The notes under the pieces were generated by a model. It ran no database searches. It worked only from the letters and a program-made list of their open reading frames with translations, and was not told where the DNA came from. A stretch of 37,268 nucleotides of DNA from Undibacterium sp. (lineage in GTDB: Bacteria > Pseudomonadota > Gammaproteobacteria > Burkholderiales > Burkholderiaceae_D): NCBI RefSeq assembly GCF_030651495.1, contig NZ_JAUSFI010000167.1:1-37268 (forward strand), in the 5' to 3' direction. Below are positions 1 to 8,197 of the stretch, in pieces; position 1 is the stretch's first letter; each line of letters starts with the position of its first letter. A program made the position numbers and the translations under genes.

Positions 1-142
1 TGGTGGCATCGGTACGCTTCACGGCCTGTTCGATCCACTCGATAGGCAAATGCTCTCCAAGTCGGCGCCAGTCAGGCGACTCAAGGTGGTTTGCCAGGAA
101 ATGAAGGGTATCGTCGAACATTGCGACGAAGGTTAACAGCAC
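1..142 (-). CDS. IS4-family transposase, N-terminal fragment
   Basis: Forty-seven codons are visible before the window edge. They start with GTG at 142-140 and read MLLTFVAMFDDTLHFLANHL, followed by a stretch ending IEWIEQAVKRTDAT. This N-terminus resembles IS4-family DDE transposases of proteobacteria. The DDE catalytic region lies outside the window, so integrity cannot be judged. The right-hand copy starts with ATG at the equivalent position, and three of the four differences between copies fall in this start-codon patch. Confidence 0.75.
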   Translation of the reverse strand, partial: MLLTFVAMFDDTLHFLANHLESPDWRRLGEHLPIEWIEQAVKRTDAT

Positions 143-170
143 TCGGTAACGTTTACAAGCACTAAATAAA

Positions 171-200
171 AATGCCGTTCAGGCTTAACTGAACGGCATT
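171..200 (-). terminator. IS-end hairpin acting as intrinsic terminator after rpoH
   Basis: On the minus strand a 12-bp perfect stem (AATGCCGTTCAG / CTGAACGGCATT) with a 6-nt loop is followed by TTTTATTT. That is the form of a Rho-independent terminator. rpoH transcription runs into it about 50 bp after the stop codon. It would also shield the transposase from read-through. Confidence 0.7.
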
Positions 201-251
201 ACTCCGAAGAGTGCCATTTTTTTGTTCTGTATAAGCTAAAACTGAGCCAAA

Positions 252-1151
252 CTAAGTAAAACTAGCCAAAGAACCTTTCATTTTTTTCAAGGCTGCACTT
301 TCGATCTGGCGAATACGTTCAGCGGAAACGCCATATTCACTAGCCAGTTCATGTAAAGTAGCACCGGAACCATCATCGTTCTGCAGCCAGCGAGACTCAA
401 TAATATGACGTGAACGGGGATCCAATTTAGATAAGGCTGTTTCTAGTCCCTCGCCTTGCAGCCTATCATAGCGTTGCTCCTCAATGACTCGGGTAGGTTC
501 ACCCGCTTCAGTTTTAAGGTAAGCGATAGGTGCGAATTTATCATCCTCATCGTCACTCTGCGCATCCATAGCGATATCGCGGCCAGATAAGCGCATCTCC
601 ATTTCTATGACTTCTTCACGCTTTACATCCAGCTTTTTGGCCAGTGCTTCGATCTGGGTCGGGGACATTGAATCCAGACCTTCTTTATGACTGCGCAAAT
701 TAAAGAAAAGTTTGCGTTGAGCCTTAGTCGTAGCAACTTTCACCAAGCGCCAGTTCTTCAGAATATACTCATGCATCTCTGCCTTGATCCAGTGCATCGC
801 ATAAGAAACCAATCGTACACCTTGATCGGGATCGAAACGTTTTACCGCTTTCATCAAGCCAATATTACCTTCCTGGATCAGATCGGCATGCGGCAAACCA
901 TAGCCGAGATAACCACGGGCAATCGAGACAACCAAGCGCAAATGTGACATCACCAATTGTTGCGCTGCATTGAGATCATTGTTTTGACGCAGTTGGTTGG
1001 CAAAATCAATTTCTTGTTCGTGAGTCAGCATTGGCAAACGGTTCACTGCCGAAATATAGGCATCGATATTCCCAAGCGTGCCGGTAAAGCCAAGGGCTAA
1101 CGCTGTGCTGTCTGAAGATGGCATGGTAGTTTGTGTCGATGAATAAGTCAT
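252..1151 (-). CDS. rpoH: RNA polymerase heat-shock sigma factor sigma-32
   Basis: This 299-aa sigma-70 family protein directs RNA polymerase to heat-shock promoters. Region 2 (about residues 60-140) contains HLRLVVSIARGYLGYGLPHA and LIQEGNIGLMKAVKRFDP. The RpoH box QRKLFFNLR, specific to sigma-32, is present around residue 145. A region 4 helix-turn-helix (SAERIRQIESAALKKMK) lies near the C-terminus. Length matches the family. The start is supported by AGGAGG eight bases upstream. The leader carries a perfect CIRCE palindrome (1230-1256), implying HrcA control, and a TGGTCAGACCA palindrome (1200-1210). In many Betaproteobacteria rpoH is next to ftsX-ftsE-ftsY, as here. Confidence 0.97.
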   Translation of the reverse strand: MTYSSTQTTMPSSDSTALALGFTGTLGNIDAYISAVNRLPMLTHEQEIDFANQLRQNNDLNAAQQLVMSHLRLVVSIARGYLGYGLPHADLIQEGNIGLMKAVKRFDPDQGVRLVSYAMHWIKAEMHEYILKNWRLVKVATTKAQRKLFFNLRSHKEGLDSMSPTQIEALAKKLDVKREEVIEMEMRLSGRDIAMDAQSDDEDDKFAPIAYLKTEAGEPTRVIEEQRYDRLQGEGLETALSKLDPRSRHIIESRWLQNDDGSGATLHELASEYGVSAERIRQIESAALKKMKGSLASFT

Positions 1152-1196
1152 TCTTCCTCCTAATTTGCTGCTGGTCTGCTGCTGTAAAAAATAAAA

Positions 1197-1213
1197 ATCT
1201 GGTCAGACCAATT
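1197..1213. promoter_or_regulatory. GntR/FadR-type palindrome in the rpoH leader
   Basis: ATCTGGTCAGACCAATT contains the perfect palindrome TGGTC-A-GACCA. The TGGT-N3-ACCA core is the operator type of FadR-subfamily GntR regulators (FadR, PdhR, LldR). It lies about 46-62 bases upstream of the rpoH start, inside the probable 5' leader. Binding is inference. The nearby lipid and acid catabolic genes do not by themselves support it. Confidence 0.3.
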
Positions 1214-1229
1214 ACTTTAAGTGTTTATA

Positions 1230-1256
1230 TTAGCACTCTCTACGTTTGAGTGCTAA
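1230..1256. promoter_or_regulatory. CIRCE operator (HrcA binding site) upstream of rpoH
   Basis: TTAGCACTC, nine bases, then GAGTGCTAA matches the classical CIRCE inverted repeat exactly. It lies 79 bp upstream of the rpoH start codon. On the minus strand it directly follows AT-rich sequence with -10-like hexamers (TATACT, TATAAA), so it should lie near the transcription start. CIRCE is the operator of the HrcA heat-shock repressor, usually found at groESL or dnaK. Confidence 0.93.
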
Positions 1257-1387
1257 TAATCTCTATTTATAAGTATAGTGCTTAAATCAACGCATAATTC
1301 CTAAGCATTCATTTGCGTCAAGTATAGAATTTAGAGTGGTGAAGTGTGTAAAAGTTGCCAATATTTTGAGAAATATCAAAAATTGAC

Positions 1388-2302
1388 TTAGTTAATACGA
1401 GCAAGTTGCCGTCGCACTGAGAAAAATGCGCCACATAAACCTAGCAACATGCTTAGAGCAAGCAATATCAGACTGGGAAAAACGCCTAAAGGCATTAAAC
1501 GAAATTCTGAGGCATAGAGTTTGGCAAATTTGGCAATCGATTGATTGAGTGGGCCGAGTGAAAGCGCAATGATCGCCATTGCCGCGCAGGCTGCCAGCAA
1601 TCCAAGTAATGCCCCAGTGTAATAGTAGGGTTTGTGAATGAAACTATTTGTCGCTCCCAGCAGGCGTGCAATGGAAATTTCTGACTGATGAGAAATGACT
1701 TGCAGACGGGTGGCGTTAAATATGACAACGACAACCACCAGGCCCAAGGTTATCGCCAAAAATAACAGTGATACTTGCAATACCTGCATTAATGCAGAAA
1801 GTCGCTTGACCCAGGCGGAGTCCACTTGAACTATGTCGACATTTGTTAAGGATTTAAGTTGTTGTGCCAGAGTTTCTACTTTATGGGAATCCGAATTAGA
1901 GAGTGATAGAACGTAAGCGTCAGGCAGGGGATTACCGCCTAAAGTGGCGAGTACTTCAGCCAAACCAGAGTTTTCTTCCATCGCGGCCAGGGCCTTGTCT
2001 TTGGTGACAAAGTTGAGCTTGGCAGTGATATTCGCTTCTTTCAATATTTTTTTGATAGGAGTCGATAATGCCATGGCGTCAGCGCGTGGTGTCGCCGGAT
2101 TCACAAAAACGCTAATTTCAGGTTCAATCGACAATTGTGCTGATACCGGTCGAATATTTTCGATCAAGGTCAACCCGGCGATTGGTAATGCTAGAGTAAT
2201 AGCCACCACCAAGACATTGAACAAAAAATTCCCGGGGCTGGCGCGCAGATGCGATAGCGCGCTTTTTAATGCAAATAAATGTTGGCGAAACCAGATAAGC
2301 AT
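1388..2302 (-). CDS. ftsX: Cell division protein FtsX (FtsEX permease subunit)
   Basis: FtsX is the membrane subunit of the FtsEX ABC system, which couples septal ring assembly to activation of peptidoglycan hydrolases. This 304-aa protein has the usual four membrane segments: one at about residues 27-47 (NVLVVAITLALPIAGLTLI), then a periplasmic domain containing the SVFVNP and YVLSLS strands, then three C-terminal segments (for example LLFLAITLGLVVVVVIFNAT). The start has AAGGA upstream and lies 8 bp after the ftsE stop, so the two are co-transcribed. The family fit is clear. Confidence 0.95.
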   Translation of the reverse strand: MLIWFRQHLFALKSALSHLRASPGNFLFNVLVVAITLALPIAGLTLIENIRPVSAQLSIEPEISVFVNPATPRADAMALSTPIKKILKEANITAKLNFVTKDKALAAMEENSGLAEVLATLGGNPLPDAYVLSLSNSDSHKVETLAQQLKSLTNVDIVQVDSAWVKRLSALMQVLQVSLLFLAITLGLVVVVVIFNATRLQVISHQSEISIARLLGATNSFIHKPYYYTGALLGLLAACAAMAIIALSLGPLNQSIAKFAKLYASEFRLMPLGVFPSLILLALSMLLGLCGAFFSVRRQLARIN

Positions 2303-2310
2303 AAAATTCC

Positions 2311-2985
2311 TTAGGCTGCCAAAGAAGAGGTCCAGGCGTCGCTGATAGCACCTTCGCTCAGATAAATCACGCGACTAACCTGATCGAAAAGTTGCTCATC
2401 GTGGCTAGAAATGATGCAAGTTATTCCCGCACTTTGAAATGCTTTTAGTGCACATAAAACTTTGTTGGCATTTTCTCTATCGAGAAATGCGGTAGGCTCA
2501 TCGGCTAAAATAATTTGCGGACGATTCACAATAGCGCGTGCGATGGCAACGCGCTGCTGTTCTCCGCCGGAAAGCGTTAACGGGAAAGCCCCAGTTTTGT
2601 CTGATAAATCAACTTTTTCTAATGCTGCACGCGCCCGTGTTTCAGCTTCGGATACCGATGCGCCGACCACGATCATGGGTAGCATGACATTTGCCAGTAC
2701 GCTTCTATCGAGAAGCAAGCCTTGCCCCTGTAAGATCAAGCCGAGTTTACGTCGTAGATAAGGCAGGCTACCAGCTTTGAGTTTGCCAATGTCTTGTCCG
2801 TTGACCATCACTGTTCCGCTAGAGGGACGTTCCACGCCGGCAATCATTTTGAGCAGTGTGGATTTACCGGCTCCCGAAGGCCCGGCTAAAAAAATCAACT
2901 CGCCATCAGCGATGGTGAGTGATATATCGCGCAAGGCGAACACATCGCGGGAATATTCTTTGGAAACGTGCTGAAATTCAATCAT
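2311..2985 (-). CDS. ftsE: Cell division ATP-binding protein FtsE
   Basis: This is the cytoplasmic ATPase of the FtsEX complex, 224 aa. Walker A is GPSGAGKST (residues 35-43), the ABC signature is LSGGE (138-142), and Walker B is IILADEP (158-164). All motifs are intact. It is followed by ftsX after 8 bp and preceded by ftsY after 62 bp, all on the minus strand, so ftsY-ftsE-ftsX can form one transcript leading towards rpoH. Confidence 0.96.
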   Translation of the reverse strand: MIEFQHVSKEYSRDVFALRDISLTIADGELIFLAGPSGAGKSTLLKMIAGVERPSSGTVMVNGQDIGKLKAGSLPYLRRKLGLILQGQGLLLDRSVLANVMLPMIVVGASVSEAETRARAALEKVDLSDKTGAFPLTLSGGEQQRVAIARAIVNRPQIILADEPTAFLDRENANKVLCALKAFQSAGITCIISSHDEQLFDQVSRVIYLSEGAISDAWTSSLAA

Positions 2986-3047
2986 AGTTACTTAATTGAG
3001 TAAATTGAGTGAGCGATTTGAGTGAACGATTAAAATTGATATCAAAT

Positions 3048-4055
3048 TTAATCAAGTAAAGCGTCAACAAATTCTTGCGCATTAAATGGTTGTAAATCCT
3101 CTATCTGCTCACCTATGCCAATAAAATACACGGGTATCGGACGTATTTTAGCAATGGCGGCCAGCACGCCACCCTTGGCGGTGCCATCAAGTTTGGTAAT
3201 GATCAAGCCAGTCAAATTTAATGCTTCATCAAAAGCCTTCACTTGAGCTAAGGCATTTTGTCCAGTGTTGCCATCAATCACTAGCAAAATCTCTTGTGGT
3301 GCACCATCCATCCCTTTGGCAATCACCCGTTTGATCTTTTTTAGTTCTTCCATCAGGTGTAACTGTGTTGGTAGACGACCTGCGGTATCGACCATGACCA
3401 CATTGGTGCCGCGTGCCTTGGCCGAGGCCACTGCATCGAAAGCAACTGCAGCAGGGTCACCTGATTCTTGAGCGATGACAGTGACGTTGTTACGCTCACC
3501 CCAGATGGTTAACTGTTCGCGTGCCGCGGCACGGAAAGTATCCCCTGCGGCCAGCACAACTGATTGCTGATGATTTTGCAGATGTTTTGCCAATTTTCCG
3601 ATGGTGGTTGTTTTTCCTGCCCCGTTGACGCCTGAGATCATCATTACCATGGGCTGATAACGACCGAGCTCCAGAGGTTTTTGTAATGGGGTCAGCAGGT
3701 TCAGCAACAAGGCTTTTAACGCCGCCTTGACTTGCTCTGCTTCGGTCAATTTTTCTTCTTTGACCTTTTTCTTTAGACTCTCTAGCAAGAATTGGGTCGC
3801 TTCGACGCCGGTATCGGCAATTAAAAGAGCTGTTTCCAATTCCTCGTATAAGTCGTCATCGATTCTGGCGCCGACAAATAGGGTCGTCAGACTGGAGGAT
3901 GTTTTGGATAATCCTGTTTTCAGACGGCTAAACCACGAAGGTTTGTTCGCGCTAGTTTCTGTTACCTGCTCGACAGCCGGTACGTTGATGGTGGCAATCG
4001 CTTCTTCGGGAGAAGCTGGCTCATCTTTGGGTTTTTTCTTAAAAAAGCTAAACAT
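3048..4055 (-). CDS. ftsY: Signal recognition particle receptor FtsY
   Basis: FtsY is the SRP receptor GTPase that docks ribosomes translating membrane proteins at the inner membrane. It has 335 aa. A short charged N-terminal part (MFSFFKKKPKDEP, then an acidic stretch) corresponds to the A domain and is shorter than in E. coli. The N domain covers about residues 40-125. The G domain shows GVNGAGKT (142-149), DTAGR (223-227) and TKLDGT (287-292). No strong ribosome binding site precedes the ATG. The gene is divergent from rsmD with a 103-bp gap. The M16 peptidase genes often found between ftsY and rsmD in related bacteria are absent. Confidence 0.96.
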   Translation of the reverse strand: MFSFFKKKPKDEPASPEEAIATINVPAVEQVTETSANKPSWFSRLKTGLSKTSSSLTTLFVGARIDDDLYEELETALLIADTGVEATQFLLESLKKKVKEEKLTEAEQVKAALKALLLNLLTPLQKPLELGRYQPMVMMISGVNGAGKTTTIGKLAKHLQNHQQSVVLAAGDTFRAAAREQLTIWGERNNVTVIAQESGDPAAVAFDAVASAKARGTNVVMVDTAGRLPTQLHLMEELKKIKRVIAKGMDGAPQEILLVIDGNTGQNALAQVKAFDEALNLTGLIITKLDGTAKGGVLAAIAKIRPIPVYFIGIGEQIEDLQPFNAQEFVDALLD

Positions 4056-4158
4056 CGAGGATAGTGAGTGATCGTGGTGAGTACAGGTTAGAATGCTGCC
4101 ATTCTAACAGACCCCTGTTGGTAAAATTGAGTCACATTTTCAACTATATTTTACGTCT

Positions 4159-4830
4159 ATGAAAGCAAATACCAAAAAACCACCTGCCAGTAGCCGCCCT
4201 GCCCACCAGGTACGGATTATCGGCGGACTTTGGAAGCGCACACCATTGACAGTGATTGCCGCAGAAGGGCTGCGCCCAACCCCTGACCGTGTGCGTGAGA
4301 CGGTGTTTAATTGGCTCAATTTTCTGTTAGTTGGCGGGTGGCAGGATGTGCGTTGCCTGGATGTGTTTGCTGGCAGTGGCGCGCTCGGATTTGAGGCTGC
4401 CAGTCGCGGTGCTGCACAAGTGGTGATGATTGAATATCATACACCGGCCTTTAAGCAGCTGGAGCAAGCGAAACACAAGCTTGGCGCGGAACAAGTAGAG
4501 TTATTGCGTGCTGATGCATTGACTGTTGTTACGAATATGGCAGCGCGCCAGCAGAGGTTTGATCTGATTTTTCTTGACCCTCCATTTGGTCAGGCAATCT
4601 TGCAGAAAATATTACCTCTTTGCGCAAAATTGCTGAGGGATAAAGGCTTGCTGTATGTCGAGGCGGAACATGCATTGTTAGAGAGTGAATTAAATGAGGA
4701 CGGTACGCAAAATACGCCGGATTGGTGTGCCGGCTGGAACATGATTCGGGCAGATCAGGCCGGAAGTGTGTACTTTCATATACTGCAACGCAACATTTCT
4801 ACGCATGAAGTGCTTGAAATTCAGGCATAA
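4159..4830 (+). CDS. rsmD: 16S rRNA (guanine(966)-N(2))-methyltransferase RsmD
   Basis: This SAM-dependent enzyme methylates G966 of 16S rRNA in the assembled 30S subunit. It has 223 aa. Signature blocks are RIIGGLWKRTPL near residue 20, RPTPDRVRETVFNWL, the SAM-binding motif CLDVFAGSGALGFEAASRGA, and the catalytic DPPFG preceded by LIFL. The N-terminus is slightly extended and basic. The ribosome binding site is weak. coaD follows after 54 bp, the usual rsmD-coaD pairing. Confidence 0.95.
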   Translation: MKANTKKPPASSRPAHQVRIIGGLWKRTPLTVIAAEGLRPTPDRVRETVFNWLNFLLVGGWQDVRCLDVFAGSGALGFEAASRGAAQVVMIEYHTPAFKQLEQAKHKLGAEQVELLRADALTVVTNMAARQQRFDLIFLDPPFGQAILQKILPLCAKLLRDKGLLYVEAEHALLESELNEDGTQNTPDWCAGWNMIRADQAGSVYFHILQRNISTHEVLEIQA

Positions 4831-4884
4831 TGCCCGCTCGTATTGGTGCATATTCATATTTGAGAAGTGAATAAGGGAGCAAAG

Positions 4885-5376
4885 ATGGTCACAGCCGTAT
4901 ATCCGGGAACATTCGATCCACTGACCCGTGGACATGAAGATTTGGTGCGTCGCGCCTCCGGTCTGTTTGATACGCTGGTCGTTGGCGTGGCGGATAGCAA
5001 AAATAAAAAGCCTTTTTTTTCGCTGGAAGAACGTCTGACCATCGCCAATGAAGTGTTAGGGCATTATCCGAATGTGCGGGTGGAAAGTTTTTCAGGTTTG
5101 CTGAAAGATTTTGTGCGCAAAAATGACGCCAGAGTGATTGTGCGTGGTTTGCGTGCCGTGTCAGATTTTGAATATGAATTCCAGATGGCGGGTATGAATC
5201 GTTATTTGTTGCCGGACGTAGAAACCTTGTTTTTGACTCCTTCTGATCAGTACCAGTTCATTTCAGGTACGATAGTTCGTGAAATCGCGATGTTTGGCGG
5301 TGACGTGTCTAAATTCGTGTTCCCATCCGTAGATAAGTGGCTGAAACAAAAAGTAGCGGTATTAGCTGACGAGTAA
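4885..5376 (+). CDS. coaD: Phosphopantetheine adenylyltransferase
   Basis: CoaD transfers AMP from ATP to 4'-phosphopantetheine, the penultimate step of coenzyme A synthesis. The protein has 163 aa, the normal size. The N-terminal nucleotidyltransferase motif is [14 protein letters not shown], with the catalytic GH dyad, and the C-terminal ISGTIVREI corresponds to the ISSTxVRE motif. The ATG at 4885 is preferred over an upstream GTG (4867) because AGGGAG lies just before it and it matches the family N-terminus [12 protein letters not shown]. Confidence 0.96.
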   Translation: MVTAVYPGTFDPLTRGHEDLVRRASGLFDTLVVGVADSKNKKPFFSLEERLTIANEVLGHYPNVRVESFSGLLKDFVRKNDARVIVRGLRAVSDFEYEFQMAGMNRYLLPDVETLFLTPSDQYQFISGTIVREIAMFGGDVSKFVFPSVDKWLKQKVAVLADE

Positions 5377-5682
<306 letters not shown>

Positions 5683-5692
5683 TGTTCCTGCT

Positions 5693-6835
5693 TTAATCCG
5701 CCTGGCAAACCCGATTGCGTCCTTGTTGTTTGGCGTTATATAAGGCACCGTCAGCACGCCATAACAATTCGGCCGCTATGCTGTCGAGATCTCCCAGATT
5801 ATGCGTTTCCGGTAAAGTGGCAATGCCGATCGATATGCTGCTGTTGCATTCGCCGGTCATGCTGAGCTGGAACGGCTTGCTGGCGATGCTAAGACGGATG
5901 CGCTCCGCCACCTGTGCCGCATCATGCTGATTGGCATTGACTAGCAACACGACAAATTCCTCTCCGCCAAAACGGCCCAAGGTATCGCTCAGGCGCAACT
6001 CCGCCTTGATTCTGCTGGCCACTTCCTTCAGCACGTCATCACCGCCCTGATGCCCGTATTGGTCATTGACTTGCTTGAAAAAATCGATATCCAGATACAT
6101 GCAGGCGATGCTGTATTGCTGGCGGCGTGAGCGCGCTATCTCTTCGCGCATGCGCTGCTCTACATTGCGCCGATTGCTGATGTTGGTGAGCGGGTCGGTC
6201 AGGCCTAGATACGTCAAGCGTTCATTATTGATGACGTTTTCCAGGCAGATTGCGATGATTGAGGCCATCTGCTCAACGAAATCTGTTGCCATGCTGGTAC
6301 TAAAGCGCGTCAGATCAACGCTGCCAAGATTCAGGCAACCTATTAATTTTTGATGCCGTATCAAGGGAACGATCGCCACGCTGGCTGGCTGGTGAGTGCA
6401 GGAGGGAAAAAAGGCCGCATGTATTTTTTCTGAATAAGCGCCGAGCAGTGGCTTTATTTGCCCTTGTTGCGGTAAGCCCAGAGCGTGCTCGTTAGGTACC
6501 AGCATCAATTGCGGAAACTCGCTCAGGTCCAGTTGAAGGTCCTGCAAGACCAGACGTAAGTTGTGATGTCGGTCGATCAGGCTCAGGGTGACTATATCGA
6601 GATTGGAGTTGCTCGCTAAGGTGCTGAAAATGCTGTCGATTAATTCGCGAAAACTGCCTGCACCAATCAGTTCTAAAACCAAGCGCTGATGTCGGGACAT
6701 GATGAGCTGGTTGTCATGTGCCTGTGTCAAAAAATCCTGTAGCTGCTGGCGCAATAAACGATTTTCTGTGCGTAGCTTTTCGTTGGTCGGGTTTGCTGCT
6801 GGTTCGGTCAGTGCTTGCGTTGCATCGGTATCCAT
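5693..6835 (-). CDS. Diguanylate cyclase with N-terminal GAF-like sensor domain
   Basis: This 380-aa protein is predicted to make cyclic di-GMP from two GTP. A coiled coil at about residues 17-40 (NEKLRTENRLLRQQLQDFL) leads into a DUF484/GAF-like sensor domain at about 45-205. The GGDEF domain (about 210-378) has an intact GGEEF active-site loop (290-294). An RLSD inhibitory I-site (281-284) lies five residues before it, so both catalysis and product inhibition are expected. There is no membrane segment, so it is cytosolic. AGAAGG precedes the ATG. It lies 38 bp after the MOSC gene on the same strand and converges on the ferredoxin gene with a 10-bp gap. The sensed signal is unknown. Confidence 0.9.
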   Translation of the reverse strand: MDTDATQALTEPAANPTNEKLRTENRLLRQQLQDFLTQAHDNQLIMSRHQRLVLELIGAGSFRELIDSIFSTLASNSNLDIVTLSLIDRHHNLRLVLQDLQLDLSEFPQLMLVPNEHALGLPQQGQIKPLLGAYSEKIHAAFFPSCTHQPASVAIVPLIRHQKLIGCLNLGSVDLTRFSTSMATDFVEQMASIIAICLENVINNERLTYLGLTDPLTNISNRRNVEQRMREEIARSRRQQYSIACMYLDIDFFKQVNDQYGHQGGDDVLKEVASRIKAELRLSDTLGRFGGEEFVVLLVNANQHDAAQVAERIRLSIASKPFQLSMTGECNSSISIGIATLPETHNLGDLDSIAAELLWRADGALYNAKQQGRNRVCQAD

Positions 6836-6873
6836 TTTGCCTTCTATCTGCGAATCTTCTTCGATATAAAAAA

Positions 6874-7758
6874 TCAGAATGCCAGTGCCAATTCGACTTC
6901 ATCCCCGACGCTCAGGTATTGTCCGGTGCCTTGCGTCAAGATGGTATTCATGCCAAAGGTCACTGCACCCTCGAGCAAAGCATTGGCCCGATAGCTTTGC
7001 AGTATATCGACAGGATTGGGGCCGACTTCTGCCGTGGTCTGATCTACTGCGGGTATCGGGCAGCGCGGGCACGGCTTGACGGGTTTCAGGCAAATAGTCT
7101 GACCTATCTCGCCCATATTGTTTGCTTCATTTATTTTTTTGATGGTCAGCGACTCAGCGTAATCTTCTTCAAAAGCTGCCACGCCGTCTATCACTATATT
7201 GGGTCGAAAGCGATTCATAGGAACCGCAGAACGTCCTTGTGCCAGCAATTTCAGATTCAGATCTTCCAGCGATGCGCTAGAAATCAGCAGCATAGGATAA
7301 CCATCGGAAAATAAGGTCGGTACCGCCAGCTCACCGGTCCATTTGGGATTGGCGAAACGCCTTGCCGAAGGATGAAAACGCACCAGACTGCAAGCAATGC
7401 CTAAGATGGCGCTTAGCCAAGTAGCGCTAGCCTCACCACAGTCAGACGCCAGCACCGTGTCGTCCCAGACCTGGACTTGCCGCGTCGTACCAGCGGCAGG
7501 CTGGGCTAAAGGAATTTCTAGTGGCACGATGCCCGGTGCATACAATACTAGCTTGCTGCGATTGATCGATGTCCGTATCAGCGCCATTTTTGGATGTTCG
7601 CGTTGCGTCAGAAATTGACCCACATCATCAATCACCATCCACTCTCGGTCAAAGATCCCTGCATGCGACAGTCCTGCCTCAGTCACCCTCGCTGTTTGCA
7701 GGGAAATGCCGGCGCAGGATTTGATCGGGTACATAGTGAGTGCTGCGATAGTTGGCAT
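6874..7758 (-). CDS. MOSC domain protein (YcbX/mARC-like, molybdenum cofactor binding)
   Basis: This 294-aa protein has an N-terminal MOSC_N beta-barrel beginning IAALTMYPIKSCAGISLQ and a C-terminal MOSC domain. The PCPRCPIPAVDQ motif supplies the cysteine that ligates molybdenum in YcbX/mARC proteins. Family members reduce N-hydroxylated compounds with help from a redox partner. The start at 7758 (MPTIAAL) matches the family N-terminus. The reading frame stays open to 7914, but that extension does not resemble the family. No clear ribosome binding site is visible, so the start is uncertain. It is probably co-transcribed with the diguanylate cyclase downstream. Confidence 0.87.
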   Translation of the reverse strand: MPTIAALTMYPIKSCAGISLQTARVTEAGLSHAGIFDREWMVIDDVGQFLTQREHPKMALIRTSINRSKLVLYAPGIVPLEIPLAQPAAGTTRQVQVWDDTVLASDCGEASATWLSAILGIACSLVRFHPSARRFANPKWTGELAVPTLFSDGYPMLLISSASLEDLNLKLLAQGRSAVPMNRFRPNIVIDGVAAFEEDYAESLTIKKINEANNMGEIGQTICLKPVKPCPRCPIPAVDQTTAEVGPNPVDILQSYRANALLEGAVTFGMNTILTQGTGQYLSVGDEVELALAF

Positions 7759-8197
7759 GAACGACTCAGTAAGGGATAAATTTTGTGAATAGAACAAGGA
7801 CGTATCATACCGCGTAATCGTCAAAAATGGGTAAGCTGACGGGGCTGAAAAATCTTGCTTCCACATTCTATTGCGCGACAGATTAAGTTCTATTTTTCTA
7901 ACAAAATAGGACAAATATTTGCGCTCCCTGCTTTCGATAGGACGGCCGGTGCCCTGGATGAAACAAAGCGAGCAGATAGCTAGATTAACGCTTTCACACC
8001 CTCATTTTGATAGGAATTTTTAATTAGCTCCGAGCCAGTCTGTTGATTATATTGGATCTAGTGGGAGGGTAATTTGATCTCACTAAAGGGCGTTTCTTTT
8101 TTAATTGTTGAAGTAGTTTGGCAGAGACAAGCTTTTGTTCATGTAGGCTATTTTTCGCCGTCAAATAAGTTGATATTGGGGGTGCGTAGGAGGAGTC
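7759..8197. other. Intergenic region between divergent MOSC and small secreted protein genes
   Basis: This 439-bp stretch is AT-rich and must hold promoters in both directions. The TAGGAGGAGT just before 8198 is a strong ribosome binding site. No convincing -35/-10 pair, RNA or repeat was recognised. Confidence 0.6.

Larger units (their letters stand above)
1..201 (-). mobile_element. IS4-family insertion sequence, one end (truncated by window edge)
   Basis: The outer end reads TAATGCCGTTCAGTTAAG-like on the minus strand (184-201), differing at one base from the E. coli IS4 terminal repeat TAATGCCGATCAGTTAAG as I recall it. Inside it lies the start of a transposase gene reading off the window. 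The same sequence recurs inverted at 37068-37268. The element sits about 50 bp beyond the rpoH stop codon. The other IS end and any target duplication are outside the window. Confidence 0.85.

Noticed and set aside
687..947. Open frame on the plus strand inside rpoH
   Set aside because: It is fully antisense to the conserved sigma-32 region 2, has no ribosome binding site and resembles no protein family.
7759..7914. N-terminal extension of the MOSC protein
   Set aside because: The extra residues do not look like the MOSC_N fold or a signal peptide, and the family normally starts near MPTIAALTMYPIKS.
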